Source of the DNA: a virus
Direction: 5' to 3' (one strand)
IMG/VR virus record: IMGVR_UViG_3300012147_000087
Span: 1 to 23,784 of that record
Length of the DNA: 23,784 nt
Shown here: positions 7,807 through 14,793 of the stretch, one piece after another
How positions within the stretch are numbered: position 1 is the first letter of the stretch
How the letters are laid out: every line of letters begins with the position of its first letter
Made by a program: the position numbers and the translations under genes
Notes under the pieces: model-generated
Databases searched by the model: none
Told to the model about the DNA's origin: nothing
The model's input: the letters and a program-made list of their open reading frames with translations, nothing else

Positions 7807-10146
7807 TTATCCTCCTTCTATTCTCCGGCCCTTCTTACGCCACTGTCCAATCCACTCGATCTCAGTGAGTGACATAGGCAGGTGGCTGTCCGTATTGATT
7901 TCTATTTTTGATGTGTCTGCATTTTTCTTACAAGGAGCTGAAAACGCTCCCGAGAGGACTACAGGACGACCTATAAGGTTAGTAGGGGCACCAAGGGTGC
8001 GACCGTTGTATGTAACGCTTGCAGTGTAGCCATAGCTGTCTGTAATCACCACACGGAAGAACCCTGTGTCATCGAAGTGCACAGTGTACTGTTTAATGAT
8101 GAGTGTACCAGAACCGACCTTAACCCCGTTTTGATCGCGGACGTAAGGTGTGGTTGGTATGTAACGACTCAGGTACCGTCTACCGAAATAAATGGTGCCC
8201 CCGTTGAGATCATCTGCAAGGGTGACTGTATTCCCGGCTATACCCTGTATTGGGGCACGGAGTCCGGGGTTGGGGCATCCTGCGCCCTGTACTGCCACAT
8301 AGTTGGCTATGTCGTCCACTGTGTACGGTACTTCAAACTCTGTATCCACACTGTCTCGTTTAATCTTGTGATCGAGGTAAACTCTGTACTGAACGCCTAC
8401 ATCGGATGTGTCGTCCAAATCAAGAGTGTGTAGCTGATAAGAGTTGCCCTGCTTTTGAACAAGGTACAATAAGCTATCCACGAAGAACATGTGCTCCACG
8501 TCAAAGGCAAAACTCCAACGGCTCCATGATGTCTGTACTTTTTGACCGTTAAGCCAAATGTACTCATAAATGTACACAACTTTTGGGTCCGCATCTGTAC
8601 GAACAATCAGTTTACTAAAGTTTGTGGTGTTGATAAGCTGTATAGCTGTACCCACTACGTACTGTAGAACATGCTGTGTGATCGGGCGAGAGTCGTTTAC
8701 GTCTTGTGTACCATCTGTAAAGAACTCTTGGATACCGGAGTACGTACCGTACGGGAACGAGAAGAAGATATTTCTTCCGGCACCGACAGGCTTTGCAGTC
8801 AGGTCCGTTTCAAACTCGGTTGTCAAAACAAGAGAGCTATTACGAGGTGTCAAAGAGTTTCTACCAAACATGATAAACTGTGCCCGGTCTGAGAACAGGA
8901 TCAAGTCACGGTTATGAGGCACCACTGCCCGCAGAACAAACGTACCCAGAGAACTTGATATGTCAATGGGATCGTCGTCTGCAAGGGTTGTTGCGGACTG
9001 GTTAAAGAAGTCTGTGTGTTTGTTGGTGCGAGACAGGATCACGTTTACATTGGAGGTAAGAACCAACCTACCCTGAAATGAACTGATATCGTTCAGGGTG
9101 TGTCCAACAAATGAGGGCAGTGGGTTTGTTTCATCGTCTCCAACTGCGCGTCCTCCCCACGCACCAGCGATAAAATCGAAGGTACCGTCTCCGGTCTTTC
9201 TAAGAATATGTGGCATAGTGGCGGGGTCTAGCTTGTACTCTAGACCGGGGGCAACTGTCTCAACCCATGTACCGCTTTTACCAAAACCCTGACCTACGGT
9301 CGTACCGGGTTCATCTACAAGAAACTCAAGGTACCAATCATCAGCCGTAGCATTTACGCTTTCGCTAACTTTAACAAGGTACCCGTGCGGTGCAAACCGT
9401 GGTAGTCTACCTGTGTCATCCACTTGGTTGTTCACGGCAAACATATTTGATCCACCATCCCCATCACTCACAGTCACAGTAAAGGTACGTGTAGCGTGGG
9501 TAATGTACAACACATCGGAAACACGTACAGTGGTAAACCCGCCGATTGCAGCCAACTGTGTCATGATAGCATCTGTAGCAATGTCGTTAATGTGTGTGGA
9601 TGTTGATCCGTTGGGTGCAGTGTATGTTGAAGTAGCAGTATTTGTAGACCCATTGGCCTCAGTATAGTCAATGGTGATGGTGTACTTACGTCCGTACTGC
9701 CCACCCAGCAAGAATACAATAGCCGAGCCCTGCACGTAACTTCGAGTGTCCGGAAGCATGGCTACGACCTTGTTGGGGTCCACCACGTAGATATCTTCGT
9801 CGATACCTATAAAGTTTACAGGCCCGGCAGGAAGGTAGTCCGCAGCGTCGTCTACAACGGTTACCGTGTTTTCTGTACCGTCGAGGTTAAACATTTTGAT
9901 CTCGCCAGCTTTGTGGGCCATCTCAAAATGTCCTAAAGAGCCGCCATCGTAGTCCCGGAAGTTAAAACTGTCCGCACTGTCGATAAGCTGGGCCACGTAA
10001 TTTGTAGGCCCTCTTCGGGTAAGACCATTCACCGGATCACTTGAGCAATTCTCTTGCAGCTCGGCTTGACCGGGTAACCGCTCACGAGCTGGTTGTTGAC
10101 TTACTCCTTGGATTAGGCTTGATATAGAACCGTCTACCTTACTCAT
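7807..10146 (-). CDS. Tail tubular protein B (T7 gp12-like nozzle)
   Basis: A 779-residue protein, close to the 794 residues of T7 gp12, which forms the hexameric tail nozzle beneath the adaptor ring. The start follows tail tubular A by two bases and uses GGAG located in the end of that gene. The N-terminus (ISSLIQGVSQQPARERLPGQ around 7-26, then CSSDPVNGLTRRGPTNYVA) is the diagnostic signature of podoviral nozzle proteins. The body is rich in beta-forming and Thr/Asp/Gly segments, and the C-terminus contains LTEIEWIGQWRKKGRRI, also typical for the family. No enzymatic motif is visible. The protein closes the tail and is expected to anchor the fibre together with tail tubular A. Confidence 0.95.
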   Translation of the reverse strand: MSKVDGSISSLIQGVSQQPARERLPGQAELQENCSSDPVNGLTRRGPTNYVAQLIDSADSFNFRDYDGGSLGHFEMAHKAGEIKMFNLDGTENTVTVVDDAADYLPAGPVNFIGIDEDIYVVDPNKVVAMLPDTRSYVQGSAIVFLLGGQYGRKYTITIDYTEANGSTNTATSTYTAPNGSTSTHINDIATDAIMTQLAAIGGFTTVRVSDVLYITHATRTFTVTVSDGDGGSNMFAVNNQVDDTGRLPRFAPHGYLVKVSESVNATADDWYLEFLVDEPGTTVGQGFGKSGTWVETVAPGLEYKLDPATMPHILRKTGDGTFDFIAGAWGGRAVGDDETNPLPSFVGHTLNDISSFQGRLVLTSNVNVILSRTNKHTDFFNQSATTLADDDPIDISSSLGTFVLRAVVPHNRDLILFSDRAQFIMFGRNSLTPRNSSLVLTTEFETDLTAKPVGAGRNIFFSFPYGTYSGIQEFFTDGTQDVNDSRPITQHVLQYVVGTAIQLINTTNFSKLIVRTDADPKVVYIYEYIWLNGQKVQTSWSRWSFAFDVEHMFFVDSLLYLVQKQGNSYQLHTLDLDDTSDVGVQYRVYLDHKIKRDSVDTEFEVPYTVDDIANYVAVQGAGCPNPGLRAPIQGIAGNTVTLADDLNGGTIYFGRRYLSRYIPTTPYVRDQNGVKVGSGTLIIKQYTVHFDDTGFFRVVITDSYGYTASVTYNGRTLGAPTNLIGRPVVLSGAFSAPCKKNADTSKIEINTDSHLPMSLTEIEWIGQWRKKGRRIEGG

Positions 10147-10148
10147 AC

Positions 10149-10739
10149 TTAGGCTCCTCTGTCAATAAAATCGTTGTTTGATCCGCGAGTGTGGCGCAGA
10201 AGTTGTAGGCCCATGGGGCTCTGTCTAATGTTGACATCCTCGTTTGCGAGGTTATCTCTTTGGAGGTACGCAAAACTTTCGTTTTCGTCTTCTCGTAAAT
10301 CTCTTACAGTACCAGCATCACCATCTTCGTTACGGTAATATTCACGTACTGCCTTAGCTTCGATAAACGCAGAAGCTGCCTCGGGCAAGTCCTCGATATC
10401 TAGCTGCAACACGACCGTACAGCGTACATCTTTTGAAATTATGTACGTATTGTTTCCACGGTCGTAAAGTCTGCTCCCTCTTTTTACATACTGAGACTGG
10501 CTGTCTACAGGATCAGCAGAGAGTGTGTTTTGAGGTAAGACTACCTCCCCTGTCAAGTTGGGCGACAGGGTAATGTCTTCTCTATTAAAGTACCAACCAC
10601 GCGATTGTACGCGGGTGTCGATACGGTTCAATAAATTACTAGCTTGGATCGCAGCGGGGTCGGTGCTGTTCGTCGAACTCACCGGGGCCTCGCCGTTCAC
10701 AGCAAGCATAGAGTTTATGATTTCTAATCTTGTTGTCAT
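10149..10739 (-). CDS. Tail tubular protein A (T7 gp11-like adaptor)
   Basis: Encodes 196 residues from the ATG at 10739, the same length as T7 gp11, which forms the dodecameric adaptor ring between portal and nozzle. Diagnostic family segments are LEIINSMLAVNGEAPV near residues 5-20, SRGWYFNRE near 46-54, and LSPNLTGEVVLPQNTL. A longer reading frame begins at a TTG at 10787, but its first codons run through a perfect hairpin with a T-tract. The ATG at 10739 has GGAGA a few bases upstream and starts right at the family motif, so I use it. The gene is the first one after the capsid-distal terminator, so its level should depend on read-through or on a promoter near the terminator. Confidence 0.94.
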   Translation of the reverse strand: MTTRLEIINSMLAVNGEAPVSSTNSTDPAAIQASNLLNRIDTRVQSRGWYFNREDITLSPNLTGEVVLPQNTLSADPVDSQSQYVKRGSRLYDRGNNTYIISKDVRCTVVLQLDIEDLPEAASAFIEAKAVREYYRNEDGDAGTVRDLREDENESFAYLQRDNLANEDVNIRQSPMGLQLLRHTRGSNNDFIDRGA

Positions 10740-10751
10740 GATGTCTCCATA

Positions 10752-10785
10752 TATAAAAAGAGGGAACCCTGTTACGGGCTCCCTC
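10752..10785 (-). terminator. Intrinsic terminator between capsid and tail tubular A
   Basis: On the minus strand a 10-bp stem (GAGGGAGCCC paired with GGGTTCCCTC, one G-U pair, no mismatch or bulge) encloses a six-base loop GTAACA and is followed at once by TTTTTATAT. The hairpin covers 10760-10785 and the T-run 10755-10759. T7 has its main terminator T-phi at exactly this point, after the major capsid gene, and this looks like its counterpart. It would raise capsid mRNA relative to tail and ejection genes. The location and structure are seen directly; termination efficiency is inferred. Confidence 0.93.
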
Positions 10786-10839
10786 AAGGCGTAACCCTAG
10801 TAGTATAATCAGTAGATCAGGGACATCTAGGGCCTTACA

Positions 10840-11808
10840 TTAGGCGCGGTACTTGAATACAGCACCACAAACGTCGGGTCGGTTGATGGTTACACCAAAG
10901 GACATGTAGCTGTCAATAAAGTATTGAAGCTCTACTTCTGAGTAGTGGATTTTAGACGTAAGTGGGATCGTCTCACCAGCAAGGAGTGAACGTGGGTGCA
11001 GGATTACTGCTACCGCGTCTGACTCGGCAAGTGACACATCGTAAGCAGAGCCGTTAGCAGCGTTCGACAGCTTGTGGTTAGCAATAGCTGCTGTCGGGAT
11101 ACGTGCTGTAGCTGCAATACGTGAGCCTGCAAGGGTCATGATCTTACCGTTGGCGAAGTCGCCGTTACCGTCTGAGAAGTCTTTGTCGATCAACTTGTCA
11201 TTCTTGTAAAGCGTACGGTACTCAGTAGGGCGCACAAAGATAACACACTCGGCGGTATCAATGTCTTCCTCTTGCATCTCGACCAACAAGCCAGCAATCG
11301 CGTCTTCCAGTTTGTCTGGATCAGCTTCATCAGTAGCCGCAGCTAACTCTACGTTCTTACCTGCGCCGATTGAACCATTAAGGTTTGTCGGGGCGGCACT
11401 TAGAGCACCTTTGATTGCTTGAATGATAAACGCTTCGTCGAAGAACTTACCGAGTTCCATACCCTGATCTTCTGCAAGAGCGGAGCGAACATCGAAGTCT
11501 GCTTGGAATGAGTTTAGCAAGTCTTGGTTGTCACGGGCAAGAATAACTGTATCGACAGTCAATGATACACGACCATGATTGGTTGGTGTGGCGTTCGGAC
11601 GAACACCGCCTGTAACTTTAGACAAAGTTGTTTTGCCAAGACGACGACTGATAATACTGTCGGTCATCTTAACAGCGCGTACTTTAGCGTACGAGCGCAT
11701 GATTGAAGTTTTAGCAAATTGCTTTTCGACCATGCCTGTAAATTGTTCTACCATCTCTTCGGAAGGTAAAGACGATAGGTGGGAACTGTCTGATGGTAAA
11801 GTAGTCAT
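10840..11808 (-). CDS. Major capsid protein (T7 gp10A-like)
   Basis: A 322-residue protein between scaffold and tail tubular A; T7 gp10A has 345 residues. It should adopt the HK97 fold and build the T=7 head. Family-like segments include a segment following the N-terminal arm (MRSYAKVRAVKMTDSIISRR, about 38-57), a helical central domain, and VIFVRPTEYRTLYKNDKLID followed by DFSDGNGDFANGKIMTLAGS, which matches the P-domain/A-domain region of T7-type capsids. The start is supported by a very good Shine-Dalgarno, AAGGAG, eight or nine bases before ATG, in keeping with high expression. I looked for a slippery heptamer near the 3' end that would give a gp10B-like frameshift product and did not see one. 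The strong terminator follows 55 bases downstream of the stop. Confidence 0.95.
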   Translation of the reverse strand: MTTLPSDSSHLSSLPSEEMVEQFTGMVEKQFAKTSIMRSYAKVRAVKMTDSIISRRLGKTTLSKVTGGVRPNATPTNHGRVSLTVDTVILARDNQDLLNSFQADFDVRSALAEDQGMELGKFFDEAFIIQAIKGALSAAPTNLNGSIGAGKNVELAAATDEADPDKLEDAIAGLLVEMQEEDIDTAECVIFVRPTEYRTLYKNDKLIDKDFSDGNGDFANGKIMTLAGSRIAATARIPTAAIANHKLSNAANGSAYDVSLAESDAVAVILHPRSLLAGETIPLTSKIHYSEVELQYFIDSYMSFGVTINRPDVCGAVFKYRA

Positions 11809-11820
11809 AGGGTATTCTCC

Positions 11821-12618
11821 TTAGATGTTGTTTTTAATTCCGGATTGACGACGGGCCCAAAGAGCCTTACTTTCTTGATCGTACGTACCGTTTTTGTGGG
11901 CTTTTTCGACTGCATTGATGTAGTCCATTCGGCTCATTGGTTCTAAACCAGCCGAACCGGGGGTCTTGTCACCGACTTCGAGCTTCGCTGCGATAGTTGT
12001 TTCAGGGTCTGCGCGATACAGGTCAAACAGCTCTGTGATTGCAGCCTTGACAGCACGGGGGTTCCGGCTATCTACCATTTGGCGAATTTCTAGTAGGTCC
12101 TTAGCGAACTGTGGGTCTGCGGCCTCTTTTTCTCGTGCCCAGTCCCGCATTGCGTTAAAGTTGTCTTCACCTTCGGTAATGGCGTAGGAAGACTCCTTGA
12201 TTTCGTTCATAGCCTTGAACTCAGTGTTAAGGTAACTTTCAGTTAGCATCTTAACGACTTCGGCTTTGTCCTTGCCCAGCTTATCTACTAGGGCCTGCAT
12301 GTCCAGCTTACTCATGTCGCCTGTGTCGGAAACGCCTGCAAAGATAGCTTCGGTGTCCTCATCAGACAGTTTAGCTTCTTTGAGCATACTGTCTACTTGG
12401 CGCAAAGCGGGGTGGTCATGCTGCTCTTCATCGTCCGAGGTATCTTCCTCGGGTTCGTCAGGCTCTTCCGTAGGCTCCGGTTCCGGGTCAGCCTCCGGCG
12501 CAGGTTCCTCTACAACAGGCTCTTCTTTAGGAACGTCCTGTGAGGGCTCTTCAACCTTTACAGTCTCCTCGGCTGGTGTGTCGGGGGTTTCTGGGGTATC
12601 GGGGTTGTTATCAACCAT
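11821..12618 (-). CDS. Scaffolding / capsid assembly protein (T7 gp9-like)
   Basis: A 265-residue protein directly before the capsid gene; T7 gp9 has 307 residues. Scaffolding proteins line the procapsid and leave before DNA is packaged. The first 70 residues are extremely acidic and Pro/Glu-rich (NPDTPETPDTPAEE, then EADPEPEPTEEPDEPEEDTS) and should be disordered, as in other podoviral scaffolds. The middle is helical. The C-terminus is basic and ends with MDYINAVEKAHKNGTYDQES and a short Arg/Lys tail, the region that in related scaffolds contacts the coat protein. The start has AAGGA eight bases upstream, inside the end of the portal gene. Assignment rests on position and this charge pattern. 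Confidence 0.92.
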   Translation of the reverse strand: MVDNNPDTPETPDTPAEETVKVEEPSQDVPKEEPVVEEPAPEADPEPEPTEEPDEPEEDTSDDEEQHDHPALRQVDSMLKEAKLSDEDTEAIFAGVSDTGDMSKLDMQALVDKLGKDKAEVVKMLTESYLNTEFKAMNEIKESSYAITEGEDNFNAMRDWAREKEAADPQFAKDLLEIRQMVDSRNPRAVKAAITELFDLYRADPETTIAAKLEVGDKTPGSAGLEPMSRMDYINAVEKAHKNGTYDQESKALWARRQSGIKNNI

Positions 12619-12619
12619 G

Positions 12620-14146
12620 TTATATGTCCTTCGCTATTTCTTTGCCTGCGTCTGCTGCCATTGCTGAACCTGCTTCTGCCTGCATCATTTGCTCTTGTTG
12701 TTGTTGCGCTGCGGCCCGCTCTTCCTGTACTTGTTGTAATGTCTTAACAAATTTGGAATAGTCGATGCCGCGATTGTTACCAACCCACGTAAGCAGCTCA
12801 CCGAACTTCATGAACTCTAAGAACGGCTCCGGTATGGAACCGACCAAGGACAGGTCCTGTGTAAACATACGGTAGTTGTCGATATCACCCATGCGGGAAA
12901 GCGTATCCATCCCTGTCACGATGACCGGGTAGATGGTATCAGTACCAACACGGATGTCTTCTCGTGCCAGCATTAAACGCGCTACAGGCTCCTGCCAGTC
13001 TTCCGTAAAGCGGGAGTAAATCCCACCGAAAGACATCTCAAGTTCCTGAGCATCCTTACGTATCTCTTCTGCGGTGACACGTTCTGCGTCACGTGTAACC
13101 TCTGAGTTAAGTAGGAACGCCTGTCCAATCTGTCGATGGTAATCTTCCAGCACCATACGGACTTGTTGGAAGTCCATGTGCTTGTCAGATTTAACCGTCG
13201 TGATGTCGTTTTCCCTACCTGAGTGGTACGACCCGTTCTTTGCCTTGTTCAGCACAGATACGTCCACTACGGATGCCGGGTTTACCAAAAACTTAACAGA
13301 CGCGGAACTGATAACACCCTCAATCAAAGACTGGGATAATACTGCACTCGCTCCGAAAGCAGCCCGGTAGTCTTCAACCATACCACGCCCGTAGTCATCA
13401 CCCCGTTTGAGGTTCCATGCTAGGGCAACCCACGGAAGGTCCTTGCGACTGTACTCGTTTGAGTTGATAGTCAGCTCGACCATGTCCGCAGCTTGGCGTA
13501 CTTTGAATTTACCGTTATTTTCCAGCTTAATGCACGTGTACAGTGTCACGTTTGTACCGTCTTCATAGCGACGATCCATCTTGTCCGCACGGATGGCCTG
13601 TTGTACTTTTTTCGAGAATGTTTCAAACGCTTTCATGTCACGTGTGATAATCTCAATGACGGTGCCAGACAGGTCCCGTACAACGCAGTAATCACGTGTA
13701 CTGTATACTTGAGCCTTACCGTTAGGGTAATACATCAAGGAGTTACCCGTTACCACGAGGTACTTAGCTGCCATCGTTGCAGCGGTCCTGTGCCCGATCC
13801 TGTCGAGGGAACGGATTACTTTTTTCTCGCCTTTGACGAGGGCCTTGTCCATCTCTTCCATTGGTACGCCTGCGGCGACCATTTCATCGCGGGCAGCGTC
13901 TGCCAGCTCCAACCGTAAAAACGGGCGGTACGATGGGAACAGAGTTTCTGTGAGTTTATTACTCAGGTGGTTTACAGCACGTGCACCTATACTCGATAGG
14001 TTAGTATGCAGCTCTTCATCTTTTTCACCCTCCTCAGCATAGAGGTAGGGCAGGGTCCATTTAGCGTATCGTTCATTCCGGGTGTGTAGAGTTCCTTTAC
14101 GACCTTCTAGGGTATCCCATCTTTTCTTTAGAGAACTATCCGTCAT
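12620..14146 (-). CDS. Portal (head-tail connector) protein (T7 gp8-like)
   Basis: A 508-residue protein (T7 gp8 has 536) of the podoviral head-tail connector family, which forms the dodecameric ring for DNA packaging and tail attachment. Diagnostic segments are RAVNHLSNKLTETLFPSYRP around residues 53-72, ARDEMVAAGVPMEEMDKALV around 79-98, LPWVALAWNLKRGDDYGRGM in the clip/stem region, and VTAEEIRKDAQELEMSFGGI in the crown. The C-terminal 40 residues are Gln/Ala-rich (QQVQEERAAAQQQQEQ) and helical, as in many portals. It starts one base after the gp7.3-like gene stops; there is no close Shine-Dalgarno, only a G-run about 13 bases away, so reinitiation after the upstream gene is likely. Confidence 0.96.
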   Translation of the reverse strand: MTDSSLKKRWDTLEGRKGTLHTRNERYAKWTLPYLYAEEGEKDEELHTNLSSIGARAVNHLSNKLTETLFPSYRPFLRLELADAARDEMVAAGVPMEEMDKALVKGEKKVIRSLDRIGHRTAATMAAKYLVVTGNSLMYYPNGKAQVYSTRDYCVVRDLSGTVIEIITRDMKAFETFSKKVQQAIRADKMDRRYEDGTNVTLYTCIKLENNGKFKVRQAADMVELTINSNEYSRKDLPWVALAWNLKRGDDYGRGMVEDYRAAFGASAVLSQSLIEGVISSASVKFLVNPASVVDVSVLNKAKNGSYHSGRENDITTVKSDKHMDFQQVRMVLEDYHRQIGQAFLLNSEVTRDAERVTAEEIRKDAQELEMSFGGIYSRFTEDWQEPVARLMLAREDIRVGTDTIYPVIVTGMDTLSRMGDIDNYRMFTQDLSLVGSIPEPFLEFMKFGELLTWVGNNRGIDYSKFVKTLQQVQEERAAAQQQQEQMMQAEAGSAMAADAGKEIAKDI

Positions 14147-14147
14147 G

Positions 14148-14417
14148 TTAAATACTTAAACCCCCTCTGCCCAAAGAGCCAAGGGCATCACCCCGGGAGC
14201 TTGTTGATCCTGTCCCGGACTTACGGCCCGAAACTCGTTTATTTTTACTCGCGTCTTTACCCACCACAATTTTTGCCCCGGTGTCTTCCCGTCGGGTTGG
14301 TGCAGGTACTGCGGGTATCTCTGCTGGTGGAATAACCACAGCGGGGGCAGAGGGTGCATCACCTCCGAACAACGAGTCGAACGCAGAGGCGATCTTCTTA
14401 AATATTTTTTTAAACAT
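14148..14417 (-). CDS. Small virion/tail assembly protein, T7 gp7.3-like
   Basis: Encodes 89 residues immediately before the portal gene. The layout is that of T7 gp7.3 (99 aa), a virion protein needed for tail assembly and adsorption: an N-terminal basic amphipathic helix (MFKKIFKKIASAFDSLFG), a Pro/Ala-rich linker (PPAEIPAVPAPTRRE), then a basic Gly/Ser-rich tail with a GRK core (VSGRKSGTGSTSSRG) and a C-terminus GRGGLSI that parallels the GGGINI end of T7 gp7.3. The match is of pattern rather than residue by residue, but the position next to the portal supports it. The Shine-Dalgarno is weak (AAGG about 11 bases before ATG), in an AT-rich leader. Confidence 0.82.
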   Translation of the reverse strand: MFKKIFKKIASAFDSLFGGDAPSAPAVVIPPAEIPAVPAPTRREDTGAKIVVGKDASKNKRVSGRKSGTGSTSSRGDALGSLGRGGLSI

Positions 14418-14457
14418 TGTAATAATTACCTTACTTTAAATGTTATGTACAACACTT

Positions 14458-14703
14458 CTATGCTGTAAATACGTATTTGAACTTATCCCATATAGTAGTA
14501 AATACAGGACCTTCCTCAGTATCACTATCTACAACCACCTTATGTATATAATCTAGTACCTCTTGTTGAGCAGCACTTCGTTGTATATCTATCATATCTG
14601 TACCCTTATGTATATCAAGAGGGTTGATAGGGGGAAATACTAATAATAGTTTATTGTAGAACTTCCGTGATACGGGTGGTAATCTAATGTGGTCTATGTT
14701 CAT
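14458..14703 (-). CDS. Small conserved-looking phage protein, function unknown (81 aa)
   Basis: I start this gene at the ATG at 14703, which has AAGGA eight bases upstream. The frame also stays open to a GTG at 14790 (110 aa), but that GTG has no Shine-Dalgarno and the added 29 residues are an odd Tyr/Arg-rich string with YRYIRIYR that reads like translated promoter/leader DNA. The product begins MNIDHIRLPPVSRKFYNKLL and contains VFPPINPLDIHKGTDM, then IQRSAAQQEVLDYIHKVVVD. Its build (a short FPP-containing helix-turn followed by an AAQ-type helix) recalls small proteins found beside gp7.3-like genes in other podoviruses, but I cannot name a function. The gene is markedly AT-rich (near 35% G+C) against its neighbours. 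Confidence 0.7.
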   Translation of the reverse strand: MNIDHIRLPPVSRKFYNKLLLVFPPINPLDIHKGTDMIDIQRSAAQQEVLDYIHKVVVDSDTEEGPVFTTIWDKFKYVFTA

Positions 14704-14747
14704 CCTATATATCCTTATATACCTATACGGGTTTATGTGTCTAAAAT

Positions 14748-14770
14748 GTGCCCTATAAGCCTTATTACGT
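14748..14770 (-). promoter_or_regulatory. Candidate phage RNA polymerase promoter upstream of the structural genes
   Basis: On the minus strand the sequence ACGTAATAAGGCTTATAGGG, then CAC, has a T7-type look: a TATA box directly followed by GGG as the presumed start and an AT-rich upstream half containing TAATA. It lies in the roughly 90-base gap between the RNA polymerase stop and the 81-aa gene, where a promoter for the virion operon would be expected. It contains the near-palindrome ATAAG-G-CTTAT. I found no second strong copy in the window, so no consensus can be built, and the call is tentative. Confidence 0.35.
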
Positions 14771-14793
14771 AACAAATAGGGTATGGACACAAA

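Noticed and set aside
10740-10787. N-terminal extension of tail tubular A from a TTG
   Set aside because: The codons run through the terminator hairpin and T-run; the ATG at 10739 has a ribosome site and gives the family length.
10788-10860. Possible gp10B-like frameshift extension of the capsid protein
   Set aside because: No slippery heptamer is visible near the end of the capsid gene; an open stretch after the stop in the same frame has no capsid-like or Ig-like sequence.
14156-14362. Overlapping 68-codon minus-strand frame within the gp7.3-like gene
   Set aside because: It has no ribosome site and competes with a frame that ends precisely one base before the portal start and has the gp7.3 pattern.
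14538-14615. 12-base direct repeat ccttatgtatat at two places as operator sites
   Set aside because: Both copies fall in the same frame of the 81-aa gene and encode IHK; two copies in AT-rich coding DNA are weak evidence for binding sites.
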